NCBI GenBank assembly: GCA_031292735.1
Contig: JARLGP010000236.1
Location: 1 to 8,613, forward strand
Source: Holophaga sp.
GTDB taxonomy: Bacteria; Acidobacteriota; Holophagae; Holophagales; Holophagaceae
DNA: 8,613 nucleotides
Reading direction: 5' to 3'
Positions 1 through 5,068 of this stretch are shown here, piece by piece. The position numbers and the translations under genes were made by a program. Under the pieces are notes generated by a model. The model worked only from the letters and a program-made list of their open reading frames with translations, was not told where the DNA came from and did not search any database. The first letter of the stretch is position 1, and each line of letters opens with the position of its first letter.

Positions 1-208
1 CGTCGGTGAGCCGGCCCATGGCCCCGCCCAGGGCGTCCAGCTCCCGCACCATGTGGCCCTTGCCCACCCCGCCGATGCTGGGGTTGCAGCTCATCTGGCC
101 GATCTGGTCCAGGTTCATGGTCAGCAGGGTGGTGGCCATGCCCATGCGGGCGGCGATGTTCGCCGCCTCGATGCCGGCGTGTCCGCCTCCGATCACCACC
201 ACCCGCAT
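1..208 (-). CDS. mnmG: tRNA uridine-5-carboxymethylaminomethyl modification enzyme MnmG, N-terminal part
   Basis: MnmG (GidA) is the FAD-dependent partner of the GTPase MnmE. Together they place the carboxymethylaminomethyl (or aminomethyl) group on C5 of the wobble uridine of several tRNAs in the cytoplasm. Only the first 69 codons lie in the window; the rest runs off the left edge. The start is the ATG at 206-208, with GGAG five bases upstream; a GTG two codons earlier would sit directly on that GGAG and is unlikely. Visible features are the FAD-binding glycine loop ([14 protein letters not shown], residues 3-16) and the family signature [14 protein letters not shown] at about residues 40-53. 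The N-terminus begins directly at the Rossmann strand, a little shorter than in E. coli MnmG. The identity is clear from these motifs. Confidence 0.96.
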   Translation of the reverse strand, partial: MRVVVIGGGHAGIEAANIAARMGMATTLLTMNLDQIGQMSCNPSIGGVGKGHMVRELDALGGAMGRLTD

Positions 209-300
209 GTGCACTCCGCTCCCAGCAGGACAGTCTAGCAACGAAAGCGGACCCCGGCTTTCAGGACAGGCCGGGAGGCTGCCGGCCCCTGGGAACGGGC

Positions 301-319
301 AGGCATGCATGCATGGCCT
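301..319. repeat. Near-perfect palindrome with three GCAT units
   Basis: The sequence reads AGGC, then ATGCATGCAT (itself a perfect palindrome), then one extra G, then GCCT. It lies about 90 bases upstream of the mnmG start, a plausible place for a regulator site. No regulator can be named from it. Confidence 0.5.
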
Positions 320-356
320 TCCCCCGGGCCCGGAAGACGTTTCCAGGGACTGTCTT

Positions 357-374
357 CAACTATGGAGATAGTTG
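357..374 (-). terminator. Stem-loop just after the YtxH-like gene
   Basis: CAACTAT and ATAGTTG form a perfect 7-bp stem around a 4-base loop, beginning nine bases after the TGA stop of the 76-aa gene. There is no T-tract on the minus strand and the stem is AT-rich, so this is a weak candidate. It could be a terminator, an RNA-end stabiliser or chance. Confidence 0.35.
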
Positions 375-382
375 TTAACGGT

Positions 383-613
383 TCAGCCTTCCGCTTCGCC
401 GGAACCAGGCTCGGTTTCCTGGCCGCACTCCGGGCACAGCGCCTTTCCGGCAGCCTCGGCCTTGCGCTTGAGCCGGACGGCCAGATCCTTGACGTCCGCC
501 CGCAGTTCCGGCCCGCTCTTGGGGGTGACGAGAGCCACCACCACCGCACCGGCCGCCGCGCCCAGCAGGAACATCAACATGTTGGTTCCCAGTGCTCCGC
601 GATCCTCACTCAT
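383..613 (-). CDS. YtxH-like small membrane protein with a C-terminal CPxCG zinc knuckle
   Basis: This is a 76-aa protein of unknown function. After a short polar start it has one hydrophobic segment (about residues 11-29, MLMFLLGAAAGAVVVALVT). A 'TPKSGPELRADVKDL' stretch follows, typical of YtxH/gas-vesicle-type small proteins, which put one membrane helix ahead of a charged, often coiled helix. The C-terminus adds a CPECG knuckle (about residues 60-64) and an acidic tail. A single such pair suggests zinc shared in a dimer, or a degraded ribbon; that is inference. The ATG overlaps the stop of the upstream gene by 8 bases (ATGAGTGA) and has a strong AAGGAGG six bases upstream, so the two genes are translationally coupled. 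The role is unknown; envelope-associated is the most that can be said. Confidence 0.8.
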   Translation of the reverse strand: MSEDRGALGTNMLMFLLGAAAGAVVVALVTPKSGPELRADVKDLAVRLKRKAEAAGKALCPECGQETEPGSGEAEG

Positions 614-992
614 GGCTTGCCTCCTTGGATGCGGCCGTCTTTTTCGGCCGCCGAACCAGATTCAGAACAAATTTCAGCCCCGTCAACAGCGCCTCCAGCC
701 ATGGAGGGCCGGCCTTGGCCAGGAAGCCTTCCAGCGCCTGGGCCGTGCCGGAAACGATCCGGCTGATGCCGATGGGAAATTCCAGGCTGGCCGTGGCCAG
801 GTCGGCCAAGCCGTCGGCCCGCTCACGCAGGTGGTGCACATCGGAGGAAATCTGCCGGATGTCCTCCCGGGCGCTTTCGGCCAGCAGTTGCACCGAGGCG
901 GCGGTGCGTCGCAACTGAAGCAGCAGCGGCACCAGGCAGGCGCCCACCCCCACCAGGACAATTGCCAGAATGACTTGCAGCCAGATGGCCAT
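606..992 (-). CDS. DUF948-like single-pass membrane protein
   Basis: This is a 128-aa protein. An N-terminal membrane helix (about residues 4-26, rich in Leu, Ile and Val) is followed by a cytoplasmic, heptad-like helical region (about 28-70, LRRTAASVQLLAESAREDI and onward) and a second amphipathic stretch (about 85-115). It ends in a basic/polar tail. This layout matches the DUF948 family, small proteins often encoded beside YtxH-type proteins, as here; their function is not established. The start is the ATG at 990-992, with GAGGAG six bases upstream. It is the first gene of a two-gene minus-strand operon and is divergent from pssA. Its 3' end carries a GC-rich hairpin just before the ribosome binding site of the next gene. 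Confidence 0.8.
   Translation of the reverse strand: MAIWLQVILAIVLVGVGACLVPLLLQLRRTAASVQLLAESAREDIRQISSDVHHLRERADGLADLATASLEFPIGISRIVSGTAQALEGFLAKAGPPWLEALLTGLKFVLNLVRRPKKTAASKEASHE
620..651 (-). promoter_or_regulatory. Hairpin next to the ribosome binding site of the YtxH-like gene
   Basis: GCGGCCG (631-637) and CGGCCGC (645-651) form a perfect 7-bp GC stem around seven bases inside the 3' end of the DUF948-like gene. In the minus-strand transcript the stem ends only four bases before the strong Shine-Dalgarno AAGGAGG (620-626) of the YtxH-like gene. Ribosomes finishing the upstream gene would melt it. This fits translational coupling but does not prove it. Confidence 0.4.
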
Positions 993-1097
993 GATGTTCT
1001 CCTCGGCTCACCACCAGAGTAGTGCGGGAAACCAACAAAAGCTCCTTCCTCCTCAAAACCGGGGAAAAATCATTCCATTTTGGGGGAGAATGGGGTG
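993..1097. promoter_or_regulatory. Divergent intergenic region between the DUF948-like gene and pssA
   Basis: About 105 bases separate the two divergent starts, so promoters for both directions should lie here. The middle (about 1050-1080) is locally A/T-rich. I find no close match to a sigma-70 -35/-10 pair on either strand. Confidence 0.45.
1083..1088 (+). promoter_or_regulatory. Ribosome binding site that sets the pssA start
   Basis: GGGGAG lies nine bases before the ATG at 1098. An in-frame TTG at 1080 would overlap this element, so it is not the likely start. Confidence 0.7.
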
Positions 1098-1946
1098 ATG
1101 AGAACCCGTCTGAACATCGAGGAACGTAAGGAACGCAGGCGGCGCGTGGTGGCGCGCTCCAAATTCGCACTTCCGTCCACCATCACCCTCATTTCGGTCC
1201 TGTGCGGTTTTTCCAGCGTGGTCATGTCCATCAACGCCGCGGGCGACCACCCCCGATACTACTTCACCTGGGGCGCGGCCCTGCTGGTGCTGGCCGGGGT
1301 GTTCGACGGCCTGGACGGGCGGGAGCCCCGGCCCACCAACACCGCCACCGAATTCGGGGTCCAGCTGGACTCCCTGGCGGACGTGCTCAGCTTCGGCATG
1401 GCCCCCGCCATCCTGGCCTACCGGTACGGCTTCTTCCAGCTGGGCATCGCCGATCCCCAGCTGCGCGCCGTGGGCTGGGCCGCCTCGTTCTTCTTCATCG
1501 CCTGCGGCGCCCTGCGCCTGGCCCGGTTCAACGTCCAGGTGGGCTACGTGGACTCCCGGTTCTTCGTGGGCATGCCCATCCCGGTGGGCGCGGCCTGCGT
1601 GGCCTCGGTGATCCTGGTCTGGCCCAGCTCCCCCACCGCCGCGCTGCAGGCCTACCTGTTCGCCGCGGGGCTGTTCCTGGTCGGGGTGCTGATGGTCTCG
1701 GGGGTGCGCTTCCCCAGCTTCAAGAAGCGTTCCCACAGCCCCTACGCCACCCACTGGTTGACCCTGGCGGTGCTGGGCATGCTCTGCCTGCTGGTGATCC
1801 TCCGGCAGAACTTCTTCCTGCCCTTCTGCACCCTCTACCTGCTGATCACCCTGGCCATGAACATCGCCTGGCGCCTGGGCTGGCGCGGCATCGAGCCGCC
1901 CCTGCGGGCCCGCAAGGCCGAGCCGACGGAGACCGAGGCCAGCTAG
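1098..1946 (+). CDS. pssA: CDP-diacylglycerol-serine O-phosphatidyltransferase with an altered catalytic motif
   Basis: PssA transfers the phosphatidyl group from CDP-diacylglycerol to L-serine, giving phosphatidylserine, the precursor of phosphatidylethanolamine; it acts in the inner membrane. The 282-aa protein has a basic N-terminus (residues 10-22), then several hydrophobic helices and a polar tail, which is the integral-membrane (class II) form. The CDP-alcohol phosphotransferase motif DGx2ARx8Gx3Dx3D is at residues 73-95 as D73, G74, P77, R78, G87, D91 and D95. All acidic residues are present, but the normally invariant alanine is proline. The neighbours also differ: REPRPTNT where RVARLTNT is usual. 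The later block GALRLARFNVQ and the motif FVGMPIPVGAA fit the PssA subfamily. Start: the ATG at 1098. Its stop is four bases from that of the convergent DUF192 gene. No psd (decarboxylase) gene is adjacent. The family is certain; activity is open because of the motif. Confidence 0.93.
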   Translation: MRTRLNIEERKERRRRVVARSKFALPSTITLISVLCGFSSVVMSINAAGDHPRYYFTWGAALLVLAGVFDGLDGREPRPTNTATEFGVQLDSLADVLSFGMAPAILAYRYGFFQLGIADPQLRAVGWAASFFFIACGALRLARFNVQVGYVDSRFFVGMPIPVGAACVASVILVWPSSPTAALQAYLFAAGLFLVGVLMVSGVRFPSFKKRSHSPYATHWLTLAVLGMLCLLVILRQNFFLPFCTLYLLITLAMNIAWRLGWRGIEPPLRARKAEPTETEAS

Positions 1947-1950
1947 GCTC

Positions 1951-2442
1951 CTAGGAATGCTTCTTCCGGCCCGCCGGAACCTGGGCTCCGCCCACCACCT
2001 TCTCCCCGTCGGACAGGCCCAGGTTCCAGCCCAGGCGGTCGCCGCGCCGCAGGCCGATCCGCTTCAGGGTGCCGGCGGGAAACTCGATGAAGTGGCGGGC
2101 GGGCACGGTGCCGCCGTAGACCGGGCAGTCCTCGCCGCGCAGGGGCGAACAGGGCGGGGTCTGTTCACTGGTCTCCACCACCGTGCCGTCCGCCTTGATC
2201 CACACCACGTCCAGGGCGATGAGGCAGTTCTTCATCCAGATGCGGTGGTTGCCGTCCTCGTCGTAAAGAAAGATCATGCACCGGTCCTTGGCCAGGGACT
2301 GGCGGTACATGAGCCCACGGCCCTGCTCCTCCGGGGTGCGCGCCACCTCGGCCATGAACCGGTGGCCGTTGGCCACGACGGTTCCGCCATCGGTGGTGCC
2401 GGGGGTGGCGGCGAGAAGAAGGCTCAGCAGCAGAGGGGTCAT
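1951..2442 (-). CDS. Secreted DUF192 family protein
   Basis: This is a 163-aa protein of unknown function. Residues 1-14 (MTPLLLSLLLAATP) form a short signal-like hydrophobic start, so it probably acts outside the inner membrane. The DUF192 core follows: 'GRGLMYRQSL' at about 41-50, 'MIFLYDEDGNHRIWMKN' at about 56-72 with the conserved WMKN, 'ALDVVWIKADG' at about 76-86, and near the end 'FIEFPAGT...GLRRGDRL'. These are the family hallmarks, and the length is usual. The start is the ATG at 2440-2442, with GGAG five bases upstream. An in-frame ATG eight codons earlier has no such site and would put polar residues ahead of the signal peptide. It is convergent with pssA and follows a repeat-rich gap, so it is probably transcribed alone. 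Confidence 0.88.
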   Translation of the reverse strand: MTPLLLSLLLAATPGTTDGGTVVANGHRFMAEVARTPEEQGRGLMYRQSLAKDRCMIFLYDEDGNHRIWMKNCLIALDVVWIKADGTVVETSEQTPPCSPLRGEDCPVYGGTVPARHFIEFPAGTLKRIGLRRGDRLGWNLGLSDGEKVVGGAQVPAGRKKHS

Positions 2443-2447
2443 GGACA

Positions 2448-2451
2448 CTCC
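2448..2451 (-). promoter_or_regulatory. Ribosome binding site that sets the DUF192 start
   Basis: On the minus strand GGAG is followed by five bases and then the ATG of MTPLLLS. This favours the shorter start. Confidence 0.6.
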
Positions 2452-2469
2452 AAAAGGCTCCCCCATGTT

Positions 2470-2486
2470 AGCCGCGGAGCGGCTCC
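2470..2486. repeat. Small GC-rich inverted repeat upstream of the DUF192 gene
   Basis: AGCCGC and GCGGCT pair perfectly around GGA (2470-2484), and the overlapping GGAGCGGCTCC (2476-2486) is a second palindrome. It lies about 30 bases before the DUF192 start, in its probable leader or promoter region. No function can be assigned. Confidence 0.45.
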
Positions 2487-2505
2487 GGGTCGCGTCCTGA
2501 TATCA

Positions 2506-2553
2506 CTGAGGGAGGACCGCGCGGTCGCTACGCTCCCTCTCCGTCCCCCTCAG
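2506..2553. repeat. Nested inverted-repeat element in the intergenic gap
   Basis: Three symmetries are stacked here. CTGAGGG (2506-2512) pairs with CCCTCAG (2547-2553). GAGGGAG (2508-2514) pairs with CTCCCTC (2533-2539). GACCGCGCGGTC (2515-2526) is a perfect 12-base palindrome in the middle. The outer and inner arms compete for the same bases. The compact form resembles intergenic palindromic (REP-like) repeats; no second copy is in this window. Confidence 0.5.
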
Positions 2554-2561
2554 ACTCCCCC

Positions 2562-2594
2562 ATTCCATGCCCGGGCAAAGCCCGGACATGGAAT
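2562..2594 (-). terminator. Long hairpin ending the transporter operon
   Basis: ATTCCATG, one base, CCGGGC, loop AAA, GCCCGG, one base, CATGGAAT. On the plus strand the single unpaired position is C against A. In the minus-strand RNA it becomes a U-G wobble, giving an unbroken 15-bp stem with a UUU loop. It starts five bases after the stop of the 125-aa gene. There is no U-tract, so it may stop transcription with help, or protect the 3' end. The wobble direction supports transcription from the minus strand. Confidence 0.65.
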
Positions 2595-2599
2595 CTGGT

Positions 2600-2977
2600 T
2601 CAAGGACGGAACTCCAGCTTCTCGTAGTGCGGGAAGCCCAATTCCACCCACTCTTCCTTGCCGGACCGGATGATGTTGCCGAAGATGAACAGCAGCGGGG
2701 TGGACTGCAGGTCGCCCGGGTAGACGCCGATGATCCAGGGATGCGCCTCGTTCAACTGGTAGCCTTCGGTTTCCCGGATCCGGTCGAGCAGGCCGTGGAT
2801 GTAGGCCGCCGCGTAGCTCAGGGCCGACTCGGTGGACAGGATCTGCATGCCCTCGGCGTGGTAGGTGCGCCCGGTGTTGCTGCGCAGGAACATGGCGGGC
2901 TCCGGCAGTTCCCGGAGGTAGGACGTGGGGTAGGCCTGCCGGAGGGCCTCCATCAGCATTACCGGATTGAACGACAT
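2600..2977 (-). CDS. Unknown 125-aa soluble protein, last gene of the transporter operon
   Basis: I do not recognise this protein. It is 125 aa, with no signal peptide and no membrane helix, so probably cytoplasmic. The composition suggests a mixed alpha/beta fold. A helical start (MSFNPVMLMEALRQAY) is followed by a central helix rich in Ala and Tyr (about residues 52-70, SALSYAAAYIHGLLDRI). Later come strands such as 'HPWIIGVYPGD' and 'PLLFIFGNII', and a 'WVELGFPHYEKLEF' end. It has no cysteines and no evident catalytic motif. The ATG at 2975-2977 has GAGGAGG six bases upstream, a strong site. It begins 25 bases after the second permease gene, on the same strand, and is followed at once by a strong hairpin, so it belongs to the operon. 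It could be an accessory or sensor protein for the imported substrate; that is inference from position alone. Confidence 0.85.
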   Translation of the reverse strand: MSFNPVMLMEALRQAYPTSYLRELPEPAMFLRSNTGRTYHAEGMQILSTESALSYAAAYIHGLLDRIRETEGYQLNEAHPWIIGVYPGDLQSTPLLFIFGNIIRSGKEEWVELGFPHYEKLEFRP

Positions 2978-3002
2978 CGGAATCCTCCTCGGTCTGGACC
3001 GG

Positions 3003-3953
3003 CTAGTATCGCATTTCGCGGTTGAAGGGGATGCCCAGCTGCGCGGGGCCGCGCATGCGGGCCTTGCGCGCCAGGGACAGCACGACGATCACCAGGACAT
3101 AAGGCAACATCACGGCGAACTCATAGGGGAACTTGATGCCGCCCACCTGGATGGAGAGCTGAAGGGTCTGGGCGAAGCTGAACAGCAGCGCCCCGCCCAT
3201 GATGCCCAGCGGGCTCCAGCGGCCGAAGTAGACCAGGGCCACCGCGATGAAGCCGCGGCCGGCCACCAGGTCGTCGGCGAACATCCGGGCCTGGCAGAGG
3301 GAGAGGTAGGCCCCGCCCAGCCCGGCCATGGCGCCACCCACCATCAGGGCCTGGTAGCGCACCCGGTTGACGTTGATGCCCATGCTGTCGGCCGCCCGGG
3401 GCGCGGTGCCCACCGCCCGCACCTTGAGCCCCCAGGCGGTCTTGTAGAGCAGGTACCAGCTGGCCGGCACCATCAGGAAGGCGATATAGACCATGGGGTT
3501 GTGGTTGAACAGGATGCCGCCCAGGAAGGGGATCCGGGCCAGCCCGGGGATGGCCCAGGAGGACAGGCCGTCGATCCCGGTGACCCCGCCGACGAAGTGC
3601 CGGAACAGGGCGCCGGAAACGCCCCAGCCGAACATCTGCAGGCCGATCCCGGCGATGCCCTGCTCGGCCCGGAAGGTCACCGTCACCAGCGCGAACAGCA
3701 GGCCCAGCAGGACCCCGGCCACCATGGCGACCAGGAACCCCACCAGGTTGCCGTAGGCCGCCAGCGGCCCGGTCTTGATGAAGTAGGATGGCAGGAAGGC
3801 CAGGAAGGCGCCCATGCACATGATGCCTTCGCAGCCCAGGTTGTAGACCCCCGCGCGCTGGTTGAACATCTCCCCCAGGGAGGCCAGCAGCAGCGCCACC
3901 GAAAACGGCACGCCGAGGGCCAGGATGTTGTAGAGCATGCCGCCAGTGTTCAC
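3003..3953 (-). CDS. ABC transporter permease, NupQ-like
   Basis: This is the second inner-membrane permease of a BMP-type importer (branched-chain/ribose-type permease superfamily, BPD_transp_2). The 316-aa protein is mostly hydrophobic, with about eight to ten membrane segments. It carries the family stretch GVYNLGCEG (residues 35-43), and later AGRGFIAVALVYFGRWSPLG, the usual cytoplasmic coupling region that meets the ATPase. It would form a heterodimer with the preceding permease. The start is a GTG at 3951-3953 that overlaps the upstream TGA in GTGA (4 bases), with GGAGG six bases before it. The C-terminus is polar and cytoplasmic (RKARMRGPAQLG). By comparison with NupQ of Bacillus NupNOPQ, a nucleoside substrate is likely but not shown. 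Confidence 0.93.
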   Translation of the reverse strand: MNTGGMLYNILALGVPFSVALLLASLGEMFNQRAGVYNLGCEGIMCMGAFLAFLPSYFIKTGPLAAYGNLVGFLVAMVAGVLLGLLFALVTVTFRAEQGIAGIGLQMFGWGVSGALFRHFVGGVTGIDGLSSWAIPGLARIPFLGGILFNHNPMVYIAFLMVPASWYLLYKTAWGLKVRAVGTAPRAADSMGINVNRVRYQALMVGGAMAGLGGAYLSLCQARMFADDLVAGRGFIAVALVYFGRWSPLGIMGGALLFSFAQTLQLSIQVGGIKFPYEFAVMLPYVLVIVVLSLARKARMRGPAQLGIPFNREMRY

Positions 3954-5068
3954 GACCGGCCTCCAGGCTTCATGGTTTCAGTGGGAGCATTCTTCCTGAA
4001 CCGGGCCAGGAACTTGGCCGCCCGGTCCTGGGCATAGGCATTGTTCAGATACACCTGGGCGGAAACGATGGCCAGGATGATCACGCCCTGGAGCACCAGG
4101 ATCATGTTGGCCGGAACCCCGGCGGACCGCTGGGTCATGTCGGAGCCCACCAGCAGCAGGCCGAAGAACACCGCGGCCGGCACGATGCCGGCGGGATGCA
4201 GGCCGCCGAACAGCGCCACCACGATCCCGGCGAAGCCGTAGCCCGAGGAGATGTTCTCGATGGCCCGGTGGTGCACCCCGGAAACTTCCACCGCCCCGGC
4301 CAGCCCGGCGAACCCGCCGGAGAACAGCATGGCGGCCACCAGGGAGCCCGGCACGCTGATGCCGGCGTAGCGGGCGGCCTTGGCCTCGGCCCCGGCGGCC
4401 CGCAGGCGCAGGCCCCAGGTGGTGTGCCAGAGCAGGATGTAGACCGCCACCGCCAGCACCAGGGCCAGGACCAGCCCGGTGTGCAGCCGGGTTTCCGGAA
4501 TGAGCCGGCCCAGCCAGGCGCTTTCCGGCAGGCGCATGGACTGCGGGGTGCCGGATCCGGTCTCCAGCTCGCCGGGATCGATCATCGGCCCGCGCAGCAG
4601 GAAGGTGTAGAGCTGGGCGGCGATGTAGTTGAGCATCACCGTGCTGAGGATCTCGTTGACCTCCAGCCGGGCCCGCAGCACTCCGGCGATCCCGCCCCAC
4701 ACCGCGCCGCCGGCGGCGCCGGCCAGCAGCACCATGGGCAGCAGGGCCCACTTGGGCAGGGTCGGCAGGGCCAGGGCGGTGGCGGTGGCGGCCAGGATGC
4801 CCATGAGCATCTGCCCTTCGGCGCCGATGTTGATGATGCCGCTGCGGAACGAGATGGCGATGCCCAGGCCCACCAGGATCAGCGGCACCGCCCGCACCAG
4901 GACCTCGGTGACGCCGAACAGGTCCTGGAGCGGACCGGTGATGATGGTCTGGTAGGTGGCCATGGGGCTGGCCCCGACCACCTTGAGCACGATGGCGCCG
5001 GCGGCCACCGCGCAGAAGGCCGCCAGCAGGATGACCCCGGTGCTGTAGGCAATCTTGAACTTATTCAT
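3950..5068 (-). CDS. ABC transporter permease, NupP-like
   Basis: This is the first permease of the importer. The 372-aa protein has an N-terminal membrane helix (about 9-30), a loop, then the family block GIINIGAEGQ (residues 76-85) and about eight further hydrophobic segments. Near the C-terminus the stretch 'ENISSGYGFAGIVVALFGGLHPAG' is the usual coupling region. It ends in a basic cytoplasmic tail. This larger form with a long first loop is typical of NupP/YufP partners, the second permease being shorter, as seen here. The ATG at 5066-5068 overlaps the ATPase stop by 8 bases (ATGAATAA). Its Shine-Dalgarno is only a weak G-run, so translation probably depends on coupling to the ATPase gene. 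Confidence 0.93.
   Translation of the reverse strand: MNKFKIAYSTGVILLAAFCAVAAGAIVLKVVGASPMATYQTIITGPLQDLFGVTEVLVRAVPLILVGLGIAISFRSGIINIGAEGQMLMGILAATATALALPTLPKWALLPMVLLAGAAGGAVWGGIAGVLRARLEVNEILSTVMLNYIAAQLYTFLLRGPMIDPGELETGSGTPQSMRLPESAWLGRLIPETRLHTGLVLALVLAVAVYILLWHTTWGLRLRAAGAEAKAARYAGISVPGSLVAAMLFSGGFAGLAGAVEVSGVHHRAIENISSGYGFAGIVVALFGGLHPAGIVPAAVFFGLLLVGSDMTQRSAGVPANMILVLQGVIILAIVSAQVYLNNAYAQDRAAKFLARFRKNAPTETMKPGGRS

Larger units (their letters stand above)
209..382. other. Non-coding gap with palindromes between the DUF948/YtxH operon and mnmG
   Basis: This 174-base gap separates two same-direction (minus) units. It must hold the 3' untranslated region of the YtxH-like gene and probably the mnmG promoter. 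I see no convincing -35/-10 pair. It contains a perfect stem-loop (357-374), a (GCAT)3 palindrome (301-319) and a CGGGCCCG-centred inverted repeat (about 319-336). Short reading frames across it have no ribosome binding site and no recognisable protein. Confidence 0.6.

Noticed and set aside
372..1022. Plus-strand open frame (216 codons) across the DUF948/YtxH pair
   Set aside because: No family resemblance and no start signal; both minus-strand genes have strong ribosome binding sites and a coupled overlap.
1080..1097. Six-codon N-terminal extension of pssA from a TTG
   Set aside because: The TTG overlaps the Shine-Dalgarno sequence that serves the ATG at 1098.
1053..1754. Minus-strand open frame (233 codons) opposite pssA
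   Set aside because: Gly/His/Gln-rich antisense product; pssA on the plus strand has family motifs and a ribosome binding site.
1943..1954. CTAGG-CT-CCTAG inverted repeat joining the stop codons of pssA and the DUF192 gene
   Set aside because: The symmetry follows largely from two converging TAG stops; the arms are five bases with a two-base centre, too small for a useful terminator.
2967..4037. Long plus-strand open frame (356 codons) opposite the second permease gene
   Set aside because: The translation is rich in Gly, His, Gln and Asp with no recognisable domain, as expected for the antisense of GC-rich coding DNA. The minus strand encodes a clear permease.
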